A stretch of DNA of 64,000 bases from Nocardioides halotolerans DSM 19273 (GCF_000422805.1 NZ_KE383927.1:18246-82245), one strand, 5' to 3'. Shown: positions 8,104-17,576, numbered from the stretch's first letter. Translations and numbers: made by a program. The notes: generated from the letters alone by a model not told the origin.

Positions 8104-9830
8104 AGAAGGTCCTCCTGGATGTGGACGATGCGGGAGCGCAGCCACTCGCCGAGCCCCTTCGCCTGCGGGTCGAAGCGGGTCGAGGCGGCGACGCCCTGGC
8201 CGAGCAGACCGTGCACGACGACGTTGATGCCGCCGAGGTTGGGCAGCACGTAGATGTCGATGTCGAGGTCGCGTGCCTCGGGGACCAGCTCGCGGATCCG
8301 GCGCGGGCTCATCAGCTTCGCGAGCCAGGTCACCCGCGCCGCGCGGCGCGGGTCGCCGTCGTTGGCGACCCAGAGGCCGATGTTGGCGTCGCCGCCCTTG
8401 TCGCCCGAGCGCGCGTGCACGAACGTGCCGAGCGGCGCCCGGCGGTTGAGGGAGTCGGCAGGGGCGGGGTACGGCGAGGGGCGCCGACCCTCGTCGGGGT
8501 CGACGACCGAGAAGTCCGTCGGGTCGGCGATCTCCTCGCGCCGTCCGTCGGCGTGCACGACCGTGTGGTGCACCTGCGCGCGGTCGACGTACTCGGGCCG
8601 GTAGACGCCGTAGGGCGTGGGCTGCTGGGGCGGGGCGGTCATGGTGAAGCCGGGGTACGACGCGAGAGCCAGCTCCACGGCCGGCCCGGTGAACGCGCGG
8701 CCGACGGGGTCGGGCTGCGGGTCCTTCACCGTGCAGCGGAGCAGCACCGAGGCGGCCTCCTCGCTGTCGGCGTCCGGCGGCGGCGCCGTGACCCGCGACC
8801 AGCCGACCTCGCTCGCGGTGAGCGACGGCGTGAGCTGCTCGCGGACCCAGTCGGCCTTCTCCTCGACGTCGAGCCCGGTGAGCACGAACTCGACCTGGTT
8901 GCGGAAGCCGCCCAGCTCGTTGACCGACACCTTGAGCCGCTCCGGCGGCGGGTCGCCGCGCACGCCGGAGACGGCGACGCGGTCGGGGCCTTCCTGCTCG
9001 AGCCGGATCGTGTCGAGCCGCGTGGTGACGTCGGGGTTGAGGTAGCGGGTCGACTGGATCTCGTAGACCAGCTGCGCGGTGACGGTGTCGACGGTCACCG
9101 CACCGCCGGTGCCGTCGTGCTTGGTGATCACGCTCGACCCGTCGGCGGCGATCTCGGCGACGGGGAACCCGAGCGGCTTCGCCGGGTCCATGCCAGCGGC
9201 GACCAGCCGGCGGAAGCCGGAGAAGTTGCCGCCGGTCGCCTGGGCGCCGCACTCGATGACGTGGCCCGCGACCACGGCGCCCGCGAGCTCGTCGTACGAC
9301 GTCGGCGTCCAGCCGTGGTGGGCGACCGCCGGGCCGACGACGACGCTCGCGTCGGTCACGCGTCCGGTGACCACCACGTCCGCTCCCGCGGTGAGCGCCG
9401 CCGCGATCCCGAAGCCACCCAGGTAGGCGTTGGCGGTCAGCGCGCCGTCGAAGAGACCCAGCGGGCGGAGGTCGTCGCCCTCGACGTGCGCCACGGCCGG
9501 GTCGAGGCCGAGCCCCTTCGCGACCTCGCGCACGCGGTCGGCCAGGCCCGCGGGGTTGAGCCCGCCGGCGTTGCTCACGATCCGCACCCCGCGCTCGAGC
9601 GCGAGGCCGAGGCAGTCCTCGAGCTGCCGCACGAAGGTCCGCGCGTAGCCGAGCGACGGGTCCTTCATCGTGTCCTTGCCGAGGATCAGCATCGTGAGCT
9701 CGGCGAGGTAGTCGCCGGTGAGCACGTCCAGGCCTTGTCCGTCGCCGGCACCCTCGAGCTGCTCGCGCATCGCCGAGAGCCGGTCGCCGTAGAAGCCGGA
9801 GCAGTTGCCGACCCGGAGCACGCCGGTCAC
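8100..9830 (-). CDS. AtuA-like protein (DUF1446)
   Basis: A 576-residue protein of the acyclic terpene utilisation AtuA family. The first three quarters is DUF1446 (starting VLRVGNCSGFYGDR, with GDYLAELTM, SNAGGLNP and the glycine-rich VVVTGRVTDASV); the last 100 residues form the AtuA-like ferredoxin-fold domain (ARSGDKGGDANIGLWV, LPNLGGINVVVHGLLGQGV). The family is required for growth on citronellol/geraniol in Pseudomonas but its biochemical activity is unknown. Here it sits between the DinB-fold gene and the first dehydrogenase, overlapping each by GTGA, which ties it to acyl-CoA carboxylation. In some genomes the two domains are separate proteins; here they are fused. Confidence 0.88.
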   Translation of the reverse strand: MTGVLRVGNCSGFYGDRLSAMREQLEGAGDGQGLDVLTGDYLAELTMLILGKDTMKDPSLGYARTFVRQLEDCLGLALERGVRIVSNAGGLNPAGLADRVREVAKGLGLDPAVAHVEGDDLRPLGLFDGALTANAYLGGFGIAAALTAGADVVVTGRVTDASVVVGPAVAHHGWTPTSYDELAGAVVAGHVIECGAQATGGNFSGFRRLVAAGMDPAKPLGFPVAEIAADGSSVITKHDGTGGAVTVDTVTAQLVYEIQSTRYLNPDVTTRLDTIRLEQEGPDRVAVSGVRGDPPPERLKVSVNELGGFRNQVEFVLTGLDVEEKADWVREQLTPSLTASEVGWSRVTAPPPDADSEEAASVLLRCTVKDPQPDPVGRAFTGPAVELALASYPGFTMTAPPQQPTPYGVYRPEYVDRAQVHHTVVHADGRREEIADPTDFSVVDPDEGRRPSPYPAPADSLNRRAPLGTFVHARSGDKGGDANIGLWVANDGDPRRAARVTWLAKLMSPRRIRELVPEARDLDIDIYVLPNLGGINVVVHGLLGQGVAASTRFDPQAKGLGEWLRSRIVHIQEDLL

Positions 9831-10633
9831 GCGGCGACCCCACGACCCGGCCCGGGCGGGCCGGCGAACGCCTGCGCGATGCCGAGCCAGTGCTCGGCGT
9901 CCGCACCGACCGCGACCAGGCCGGTGTCGGCGCGGTTGACCCGCTGCGTGACGAGCAGGCAGAAGTCGTACGCCGGACCGCTCACCCGCTGGGCGGCGTC
10001 CTCCGGCCCCCACGTCCACACCGCACCGCTCGGGGCGGTGAGCTCGACGCGGAACTCCTCGGCGGGCGGCTCCTCCGAGTGCACCGAGTAGGCGTAGTTG
10101 CGGGTGCGCACGCCGAGGTGGGCGACGTGCCGGATGCGGTCGGTCGGAGCGGGCCGCGAGCCCGCGGCGTCGTGGACGTCGAGCGCGTGCGCCCAGGTCT
10201 CCATGAAGCGGGCCGTGGCCATGCTCGCGGCGCTCATCGGCGGGCCGAACCACGGCATCTTCTGGCCGGCGGGCAGGTCCGTGAGCGCGGTGCGGAGCGC
10301 CGCGCGTCCCGCTGCCCACCGTGACAGCACCTCCTCGCGCGCCAGCGTCGCGAGCTCGAACGCGCCCGCGTCGACGTAGCCCGTCGGGTCGGCGATCGCG
10401 GCCAGCACGACGTCGTCCCAGGCCTGCTTCGACTCCGCCGACTCGTGGGCGTGCGCCGCGACCACCGCGACCTCGTCGGTCCACAGCAGGTGCGCGACCT
10501 GGGTCGCGACGGTCCAGCCCGGGGCAGGGGTGGGCGTCGTCCAGCCCTCGGGGCCGAGCCGGTCCACGGTCGCCCGGAGCTCGTCGCCCTCGGCGGCGAG
10601 GTCGTCGAGCAAGCCGTTCAGCAGGTCGGTCAT
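9827..10633 (-). CDS. DinB-fold metal-binding protein, TIGR03084-like
   Basis: A 268-residue member of the mycothiol-dependent maleylpyruvate isomerase N-terminal/DinB fold, four-helix bundle with a probable three-residue metal site: GWTVATQVAHLLW near residue 40, METWAHALDVHDA near 150 and RHVAHLGVR near 178. The C-terminal part adds a beta domain ending in QRVNRADTGL, typical of the TIGR03084 subgroup. The activity is unknown; related enzymes use mycothiol as a cofactor. Location between TetR and AtuA-like genes, with ATGA and GTGA overlaps, suggests it acts in the same acyl-CoA pathway, perhaps on a reactive intermediate. ATG at 10633 chosen for the overlap. Confidence 0.85.
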   Translation of the reverse strand: MTDLLNGLLDDLAAEGDELRATVDRLGPEGWTTPTPAPGWTVATQVAHLLWTDEVAVVAAHAHESAESKQAWDDVVLAAIADPTGYVDAGAFELATLAREEVLSRWAAGRAALRTALTDLPAGQKMPWFGPPMSAASMATARFMETWAHALDVHDAAGSRPAPTDRIRHVAHLGVRTRNYAYSVHSEEPPAEEFRVELTAPSGAVWTWGPEDAAQRVSGPAYDFCLLVTQRVNRADTGLVAVGADAEHWLGIAQAFAGPPGPGRGVAA

Positions 10634-11241
10634 GGACGCTCCAGGGCGGTGTCGAGGGTCTTGGCCCACTCGTCGAGGATCCGGGTGCGGCGGCGCCCGT
10701 CGTCGGAGATCGTGTTGGCGAGGCCGAGCCCGCGGACCAGGTCGAGGGTGGCCTTCACGAGCTCGCGCACCCCCGGGCGCGACTCGTCGGCGCCGAGGAG
10801 CTCGACGGTCAGGCGGTGCGTCTCGCGACCCACCCTGAGCTCGAGTGGGGCGACCTCCGCCAGCAGGTCGGGATCGGTGCGGGCGGCGACCCAGAGCTCG
10901 AGCGCGGCGGTGAACACCGGCGAGGTGAAGTGGTCGCCGAGCACCTGCAGCACCGCCCGCGTGCGCTTCGGCCCGCTCGGCAGTTTCTCAGCCGCAGCGG
11001 CCAGCTCGGTGCCGCGGACCTCGGTCACGTGCTGCACCGCAGCGACCACGAGGTCCTGCTTGCTGGGGAAGTGGTGCAGCTGTGCGCCGCGGCTCACCCC
11101 GGCCCGCTCGCTGACCAGCGTGGTCGACGTGCCGGCGTACCCCTTCTCTACGAGCAGCTCGACCGTCGCCTCCAGCAGCCGCGCCCGCATCGCGCGGGAG
11201 CGCTCCTCCTGCGGGACGCGCGTCACCACCTGGCCGGCCAT
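10630..11241 (-). CDS. TetR family regulator, first gene of the atu-like operon
   Basis: A 203-residue TetR regulator. The helix-turn-helix is in residues 15-60 (RARLLEATVELLVEKGYAGT, then VSERAGVSRGAQLHHFPSKQ), followed by an all-helical ligand domain that may bind an acyl-CoA. ATG at 11241 is preferred to the upstream start at 11268 because a -10-like CATCCT ends six bases before it, which would make the mRNA leaderless. It heads a seven-gene operon and overlaps the next gene by ATGA, so it probably represses its own operon, as AtuR does. Confidence 0.88.
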   Translation of the reverse strand: MAGQVVTRVPQEERSRAMRARLLEATVELLVEKGYAGTSTTLVSERAGVSRGAQLHHFPSKQDLVVAAVQHVTEVRGTELAAAAEKLPSGPKRTRAVLQVLGDHFTSPVFTAALELWVAARTDPDLLAEVAPLELRVGRETHRLTVELLGADESRPGVRELVKATLDLVRGLGLANTISDDGRRRTRILDEWAKTLDTALERP

Positions 11242-11284
11242 CGTGACAGGATGGCGTGGAAGCAACAAACAGTCAAGCCTGACT
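11242..11284 (-). promoter_or_regulatory. promoter and operator of the atu-like operon
   Basis: On the minus strand TTGACT (-35-like, 11271-11276) is followed by 17 bases, then CATCCT (11248-11253, -10-like) and six bases to the ATG. An inverted repeat with arms AGTCA and TGACT around four bases (11271-11284) overlaps the -35, a good position for the TetR operator. Assignment is by eye. Confidence 0.5.
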
Positions 11285-11292
11285 TTTTCTGC

Positions 11293-14045
11293 TTACGGGC
11301 CGATCGCTACGCCGGTGACGAGCAGTCCCCGGTAGCGGCCCTGCGCGTCGACGTACTGGCCCACGACGACAGCCCGGTCCGCGGTGTCGACGGCCGACCC
11401 GTGGATGAACGACTCGCCGGCCTGGAAGGGCGTGCGCACGGGGGAGCTGCCGACCGCCCCCGCGGTGAGCGTCGCGACCAGCCCGCGGGTGCGGTAGCCG
11501 AGCAGGTTGTAGCCGCCGGTGCCGACGCACCGGCCCGGCGCCGTGCAGAGGACGTCGTCCATGCCGGCCTCGGGGCGCACCGGGTCGACGTCCACCATGG
11601 GCACCGGCTCGGTGACGGGTGCTCCGCCACCGATGAACGTGGTCATCGGCAGCATGGGGTAGCTGACGTCGTACCCCTCCCGGACCTCGTCCTCGTAGGC
11701 GCCGACGGCGACGCACGACCCGGGAGCCGGGCACGAGACGCCCCGGAAGAAGGCATAGACGTCCGGGAGGTTGACCGAGGGCTGCGGAGCCGAGCCCGGG
11801 GTCCAGGTCCCCCCGGCCAGGGTCTCGACCAGCGGGCGCCGGTCGCCGCCGGCGGTGTACTGGCCCACCGCCGTGCACGACCCCTCGGCCGGGCAGGAGA
11901 TCGCGTTGAGGGTGCCCTGGCGGCCGCCCGCGGGATGGGGCAGCGCCTGGGCGGTCCACGAGAGCCCGGCGCCACGCTCGACGAGCGGGGTGTGGTGGAA
12001 GTCCGGTTCGACCAGCCGTCCGACCGCGAAGCACTCGGTCGCCGTGCAGTCGACGTCGTTGAGGCGACCGTGCGACGCGCCGGTGTCCGGGGTGGGTGCG
12101 ATCGCCCAGGCGTCGCCGTCGTTGACGAAGACCAGGTCGGCGCCGACCGCGGCGCAACGCCGGTCGGCGGTGCAGTCGAGCCCGTCGAAGTGGATCCAGT
12201 CGTCGCCGTTGACCGCGTCGCCGACGAAGTAGGCAAAGACCGTCCAGCCCGAGCCGTCCCAGGTCGCGAACAGGGGCGAACCGGCCGCGCCTTCGGTGTC
12301 GTAGACGCCGGCCGCGACGCAGAAGTCGACCGCGGTGCACGCGACCTGCTGCATCCGGGCGTCCTGCCACCACTCGGGAGGATGGACGGCGTCGGGGGGC
12401 AGCGGAAGCTCGGTCGGCGACCACGTGCCTCCGGAGAGCCGCTCCACCAGGGGCCGGGTCTCGTCGTCGGAGATCGAGTAGGAGCCGACCGCGAAGCACT
12501 CCCCGGGCGCCGGACACGCCACGTCGGCGATGTCGGAGCCCGCGGTCGACCCAGCCGGGAGCGGTGCGGGGACGGCGGTGACGCCGGCCGGCTCGACGGG
12601 GGTGTCGAACGAGAACCGGCTGTCCCAGCTGGTGCGCGACGTGCCTGCCGGTGTCGTCACGCGCACGTGCACGATCCCCGAGAGGTGCGGCGGAGCGGTC
12701 ACGTGCAGCTGGTCGTCGGAGTCCACGACCACGTCGGTCCCCGCCACGCCGCCGAAGTCGACACCCGTTACCCCGCCGAGACCCGTGAACTCCGACCCCT
12801 CGACCAGGACTCTCGACCCGCCCGTGGCGGGGCTGTACGGCGGGTACACGCCGTAGACGGCGGGGGGCCCACCCAGGTGAACGTCGAGCCCGGCGAGGCA
12901 GGAGAGAAGCCACCGGACGTGGCCACCGAGACGTTCGTGCTCGTGGTGCCGTCCTCGACCACGTAGGGGTTCGGCGGTGCCGTGACCACCAGCTCCTGCG
13001 GCGACACGACCACCAGGCCCGCGCCGTTCTCGTCACCGAACGAGACGTGGTCGACCTCCTCGAAGTTCGTGCCCGTGATCGTGACCCGTCCACCTGTCTT
13101 GGTCAGCTCGTGGGGGACGATGCTGGTGATCGTGGGCGGTGGAGGCACGAAGCGAAACTGCGACCAGTAGTCGCCCGGCGTGGAGAGGTCGCACTGCGTC
13201 TCCACCTGGACGTCGGTGACGCCCGAGGCGTGCGGGGGTGTCGTGACCTCGAGCTCGGTCGGCGAGATCACGACGACATCGCCACCGGGGGCTCCGCCGA
13301 AGGTCACCGCCACCACGTCGCTGAAGCCACCGCCGTGCACCCCCACCCGCGTGCCGCCGGCGCGGTCGCCCTGCCGTGGGTCGATCCACCCGACCACCGG
13401 ACGGGTGCACCCGGAGGGCAGCCGGTAGGTGAAGACGCTCCGGGCCGACTCGACGGACCTACCGTCCAGGTTCACCACCTGCACGTCGACGGGGCCGGCC
13501 GCGTGCGGAGGGGCCTGGACCGTGAGCCGGGTCGGGGTCCAGCCGAGGACCGCGGCCCGGGTCGTCCCGAAGTACACCGCGCTGGCAGAGGTGAACCCGT
13601 CGCCGACGATGCCGACCTGGTCGCCCGGGCGCCCGATCGCCGGGACCAGCTCCGTGACGTGCGGTGCGGGCGCCGGCGGCGCGGCATAGGTGAAGGTGTG
13701 AGGGCGAGCCTTCTGTCCGTGCGCCCGCACACCGACCCGGACCGTGCCCGGGGCGTGCGGGGGCGCCACCACGCTGATCGCACGTGGGCCTGCCCGGACC
13801 ACGCGCAGGGGGGCGAGCCCGCCGAAGCGGACCTTGGCGTCTCGGAGGTGCCGACCCTTGATCGTGACGACCGTGCCGCCCAGGCTGTCGCCGGTCGACG
13901 GTGACACCGAGCGGATCGTCGGGGCGGCGCGCGCGCCGAGGGGCGAGGACGCCGCGGTTGCCGCGAGGGTGAGCGGCACGAGCGCGGCGACGAGCAGGCC
14001 ACCCACGCAGGCGGCCGTCGTCCGCACCCGAGCGTTGACCCCCAC
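11293..14045 (-). pseudogene. secreted IPT/TIG plus Cys-paired propeller-like protein, broken by one frameshift
   Basis: Two reading frames join into one protein of about 917 residues if one base is restored. The first frame (14045 down to about 12868) has a signal peptide (residues 1-32) and four IPT/TIG domains (each with SPSTG/VPxxGxxGG plus a PPHAxG loop). The second (about 12861 to the TAA at 11293) has another TIG domain, then seven repeats of the form xxCxAxxxCxAVGxY and an eighth degenerate copy. The break lies at a run of six G (12862-12867): after TWVGPP the sense continues as VYGVYPPYSP in another frame, needing one extra base. Deletion in a homopolymer, either a real mutation or a sequencing error. 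Role: extracellular adhesion or carbohydrate contact (inferred). Confidence 0.75.
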
Positions 14046-14052
14046 GGCGCCG

Positions 14053-14058
14053 ACGCTA
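14053..14058 (-). promoter_or_regulatory. -10-like box TAGCGT, seven bases before the GTG at 14045
   Basis: Minus strand reads TAGCGT, seven bases, GTG. The TAG of this box (14056-14058) is at the same time the stop codon position region of the adjacent TIG gene, whose TAG occupies 14056-14058. Suggests separate leaderless transcription of the frameshifted gene. Confidence 0.4.
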
Positions 14059-17000
14059 GACCGTGTAGGTGTAGCCGTCGACCAGTGAGACCGTCCCGCC
14101 CGGCGCGGTCAGGCCGACGTCCACGACACCAGGGGCGTGGGCCGGCGTGTCCACGGTGACCTCGGCGTCGGAGACGACCACGAGGCCGGTGGCCGGCACG
14201 CCGTCGAAGGTGACCGAGGTCGTGCCCGTCAGCCCGCTGCCGGTGAGCGTCACGGTGGTGCCGCCCGCGGCCGATCCGTCACCGGGGGTGACCGCGTCGA
14301 GCGTCGGTGGCGCGACGTAGGTGAACGCGTCGGTGGCGGTGCCGGACCCGCCGACGGTGGTCACCGAGACGTCCACCGGGCCGGCCGGGTGTGCCAGGGT
14401 GACGGCCGTGAGCGTCGTCGCGTCGACGACGACGACGGTGGTGGCCGGTACGCCGCCGAACGTCACCTCGGTCGCGCCGTTCAGGTCGGTGCCGGTGATC
14501 GTGACGGCGGTGCCGCCGGAGGTAGGTCCGGTGACCGGGCTGACGGAGGTGATGGTGGGCGCGGCGACGTAGGTGAAGGAGCCGGCGAGCGAGTCGGTGC
14601 CGCCCGGGGTGGTGACGGAGACGGCAACGAGCCCGGCCGGGTGGGGAGGTGTGGTCGCGGTCAGCGAGGTGCCCGCCGGGTTGACCGCGACGTCGGTCGC
14701 CGGCGTGCCGCCCACGCTGACCTCGGTCCCGGGCCGGAAGCCAGTGCCGGTGAGCGTGATGGTGGTGCCGCCCGCGGCCGGGCCCAGGGCCGGGCTGACC
14801 CCGGTCACGGCCGGCGCGGCGAGGTAGGTGTAGGAGTTGCCGAACGACGCGGAGCCCCCGGGCGTGGTCACCGAGACGTCGACCGTGCCGGGCACGTGTG
14901 CCGGCGGGAGCGCGGTGAGCTGGGTCCCGTCCGGGCTCACCGAGACGCCCGTCGCGGCCGCGGCCCCGAACAGCACCTGCATCCCCGCGCGGAAGCCGGA
15001 CCCGGTCAGCGTCACGGGCGTGCCGCCGGTCACCGGACCCGCGTCTGGCGCCACGGCGGTGAGCGTCGGCAGCGCGACGTAGGTGTAGGCGCCGCTCAGG
15101 CTCGCGGAGCCACCGGGAGTGGAGACCGTGACGTCGACGGCGCCGGCGGGGTGCGGTGGCGCGGTCGCGGTGAGCTCGGTGCCGCCGGGGTTGACCACGA
15201 CGCCGGTCGCGGGCGTGGTCCCGAACAGCACCTGGGTGTCGGCCCGGAAACCCGAGCCCGTCAGCGTCACGGTCGTGCCGCCGGCGACCGGTCCGGCGTC
15301 GGGCGCGAGGGAGGTCAGCGCCGGTGCGACGACGTAGGTGAAGGCACCGCTGAGCGAGTCGGAGCCGCCCGCCGTCGTCACCGAGACCGGCACGGGGCCT
15401 GCGGTGTGCGCGGGGGCGAGGACGGTCGCCTGGGTGCCGCTCTGGTTCACGAGGTCGACGGTCGCCGGGTCGCCGCCGAAGCGCACCTGCATACCGGCCC
15501 GGAAGCCGGAACCCGTCAGCGTCACCGACGTGCCGCCCGCGGTGGGGCCGGTCGCCGGGGTCACCGACGCCAGGATGGGCGACACCACGTAGGTGAACGC
15601 AGCGGGCACTCCCGAGGACCCGCCCGGGGTCGTCACGGTGACGTCGACCGGGCCGGCGGGGCGGGCCGGCGTCGTCGCTATGGCAGAGGTCGCCGAGGTG
15701 ACCACGACGCCGGTGGCCGGCGTGCCGCCGAAGCTCACCTGCGTGCCGGTGCGGAAGCCCGTGCCCGTCAGGGTCACCGTGGTCCCGCCGCCCGTCGGGC
15801 CTGCATCCGGGCTGACGGCGGTGAGGACTGGAGCGGCGACGTAGGTGTAGGCGTTCGGCAGGGTCACCGGGCCACCGGGCGTCGACACGGAGACGTCGAC
15901 GGTGCCGGCCGCGTGCGCCGGGGTCACGACGGTCGCCTGCGTCGACGAGGTCACGACGACGCCGGTGGCGGGCACGCCGCCGAAGCTCACCTGCATCCCG
16001 GCCCGGAACCCCGAGCCGGTCAGCGTCCCCGAGGTGCCGCCGGTGACCGGGCCGGCGTCCGGGCTGACCGAGGTCAGCGCAGGGATCGCGACGTAGGTGT
16101 AGCCGTCGGGGAGCGTGGCCGTGCCGCCGGGCGTCGAGACGGTCACGGCGACCGGCCCCGGCCCGTGGGCGGGCGCGGTCACGGTCGCCTGGGTCGCCGA
16201 GGTGACCACGACTCCGGTGGCGGGCACCCCGCCGAAGCCCACCAGCATCCCGGCCCGGAACCCCGAGCCGGTCAGCGTGACCGTGGTGCCACCCGCCACC
16301 GGGCCGGCCGTCGGGGAGACGCCGGCCAGCGTCGGCGCCACGACGTAGGTGAAGGCGCCGGCGAGCACGTCCGAGTCGCCCTCGGTCGTGACGACCACGT
16401 CGACCACGCCGGCACCCTGGGGCGGCAGCACGGCGGTCAGCTGGGTGCCGCCGGGGTTCACGCTCACGTCGAGCGACGGCTTGGTGCCGAACATCACGAG
16501 CGTGTCGGAGGTGAACCCGGTGCCGGTCAGCGTCACGTCGACGAAGCCGGCCGTCGGCCCGACGGAGGGCGACACCCCGGTCAGGCTCACGCCGCCGACG
16601 AACAGGTAGCCGCGGGTGAGGCTCGCGCTGCCTCCCGGCGTGGTGACCACGACGTCGACCCACCCCGGGGCGTGGGGAGGAGTGGTCACGGTCAGCGTGG
16701 TGCCGCCGGCGGATGACTGCACGTCGGTCGCGACCAGGCCCCCGAAGGTGACGACCGCGTCGCTCGTGAGCCCGGTGCCGCTGACCGTCACGGTGGCGCC
16801 AGCGGCCGGGCCGGAGCTCGGGGTGACGGCGGACAGGGTCGGCGCCGCCACGAAGGAGTAGGCGTCCGCGAGGGTCGCCGCGCCGCCGGGTGTCACTACA
16901 GTGACGTCGACAGCACCCACCGGCCGAGGCGGGGTGACGGCGCGGATCGTGCCGGGTGAGGTGACCGAAAACGACGCCGCGTTGCTGCTCCCGAACCGCA

Positions 17001-17529
17001 CGGCGGTCGCGCCGGCGAGGTCGGCCCCGCTGATCGTCACCACGGCGCCGCCCGTGGTCGGTCCCGACCTGGCCGTCAGCTGGCCCAGGGTCGGTGCGGG
17101 CGTCACGTAGGTGAAGTGCGTGGCCTTGCCCTGCTTCGAGCCGCCGCCCTTCGTCACGACCCGCACGCGCACCGGGCCGGACACGTGCGGCGGCGCGACG
17201 ACGACGAGCTTGCGGCCGCTCTTGACGCGCACACCCGTCGCCTTGGTGCCGCCGAAGAACACCTTCTTCGCGCCGGAGAGGTTGCGGCCCTTGATCACGA
17301 CCTGGAAGCCACCCGCCGTCGAGCCGGTCTGCGGCGTCAGCCGGGTCACCGTGGGCTTCGGCGCCCCGGCGCGGGTCGCGGTGGCCGACGCGCTGGCGGA
17401 CGCGGGGGTGGACGCGGTGCGGGCGTCGTCGGACGGCGCTCGCGCCGCCGGGCTGGGACTGACCGGTCCGATCGCGAGCGCGACACCCAGCGCGGCGGTC
17501 CAGGCCGCCGCGACCCCCGTGCGAGCCAC
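14056..17529 (-). CDS. secreted protein with 13 tandem IPT/TIG domains
   Basis: A 1157-residue exported protein. Residues 1-30 form a signal peptide (WTAALGVALAIGPVSPSPAARA), followed by an Ala/Ser/Thr-rich linker to about 55 and then thirteen Ig-like TIG domains of about 83 residues, each opening with a SPxxGPxxGG turn (e.g. VTPSSGPAAGATVTV) and closing with a PPHAxGxVDVxVTTPGG strand and YTYV. There is no LPXTG anchor or C-terminal membrane segment, so it is secreted or held non-covalently. TIG domains usually stack into rods for surface adhesion or carbohydrate binding. The high identity between domains gives matching DNA repeats about every 250 bases. GTG at 17529 fits a leaderless start. 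Confidence 0.88.
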   Translation of the reverse strand: MARTGVAAAWTAALGVALAIGPVSPSPAARAPSDDARTASTPASASASATATRAGAPKPTVTRLTPQTGSTAGGFQVVIKGRNLSGAKKVFFGGTKATGVRVKSGRKLVVVAPPHVSGPVRVRVVTKGGGSKQGKATHFTYVTPAPTLGQLTARSGPTTGGAVVTISGADLAGATAVRFGSSNAASFSVTSPGTIRAVTPPRPVGAVDVTVVTPGGAATLADAYSFVAAPTLSAVTPSSGPAAGATVTVSGTGLTSDAVVTFGGLVATDVQSSAGGTTLTVTTPPHAPGWVDVVVTTPGGSASLTRGYLFVGGVSLTGVSPSVGPTAGFVDVTLTGTGFTSDTLVMFGTKPSLDVSVNPGGTQLTAVLPPQGAGVVDVVVTTEGDSDVLAGAFTYVVAPTLAGVSPTAGPVAGGTTVTLTGSGFRAGMLVGFGGVPATGVVVTSATQATVTAPAHGPGPVAVTVSTPGGTATLPDGYTYVAIPALTSVSPDAGPVTGGTSGTLTGSGFRAGMQVSFGGVPATGVVVTSSTQATVVTPAHAAGTVDVSVSTPGGPVTLPNAYTYVAAPVLTAVSPDAGPTGGGTTVTLTGTGFRTGTQVSFGGTPATGVVVTSATSAIATTPARPAGPVDVTVTTPGGSSGVPAAFTYVVSPILASVTPATGPTAGGTSVTLTGSGFRAGMQVRFGGDPATVDLVNQSGTQATVLAPAHTAGPVPVSVTTAGGSDSLSGAFTYVVAPALTSLAPDAGPVAGGTTVTLTGSGFRADTQVLFGTTPATGVVVNPGGTELTATAPPHPAGAVDVTVSTPGGSASLSGAYTYVALPTLTAVAPDAGPVTGGTPVTLTGSGFRAGMQVLFGAAAATGVSVSPDGTQLTALPPAHVPGTVDVSVTTPGGSASFGNSYTYLAAPAVTGVSPALGPAAGGTTITLTGTGFRPGTEVSVGGTPATDVAVNPAGTSLTATTPPHPAGLVAVSVTTPGGTDSLAGSFTYVAAPTITSVSPVTGPTSGGTAVTITGTDLNGATEVTFGGVPATTVVVVDATTLTAVTLAHPAGPVDVSVTTVGGSGTATDAFTYVAPPTLDAVTPGDGSAAGGTTVTLTGSGLTGTTSVTFDGVPATGLVVVSDAEVTVDTPAHAPGVVDVGLTAPGGTVSLVDGYTYTV
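14082..17380. repeat. tandem ~250-base repeats coding for TIG domains
   Basis: Thirteen coding repeats of roughly 246-258 bases. Phrases such as ggtcagcgtcac, gtgccgcc and gacgtaggtgaa recur at fixed spacing. Such arrays can gain or lose units by recombination and are a risk for short-read assembly. Confidence 0.75.
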
Positions 17530-17535
17530 CCAGCG

Positions 17536-17541
17536 AGGTTA
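17536..17541 (-). promoter_or_regulatory. -10-like box TAACCT, six bases before GTG 17529
   Basis: Minus strand reads TAACCT-CGCTGG-GTG, the spacing of a leaderless start. No ribosome binding site is seen before this GTG, which supports the call. Confidence 0.5.
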
Positions 17542-17576
17542 GGTCGATCTTGTCGGCGCGGCGGGGAAATGCCCGA

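Noticed and set aside
14137..16716. 859-residue open frame on the plus strand opposite the TIG gene
   Set aside because: Arg/Gly/His-rich composition with no domain; it mirrors the repeated TIG codons on the other strand, a common effect of very high GC.
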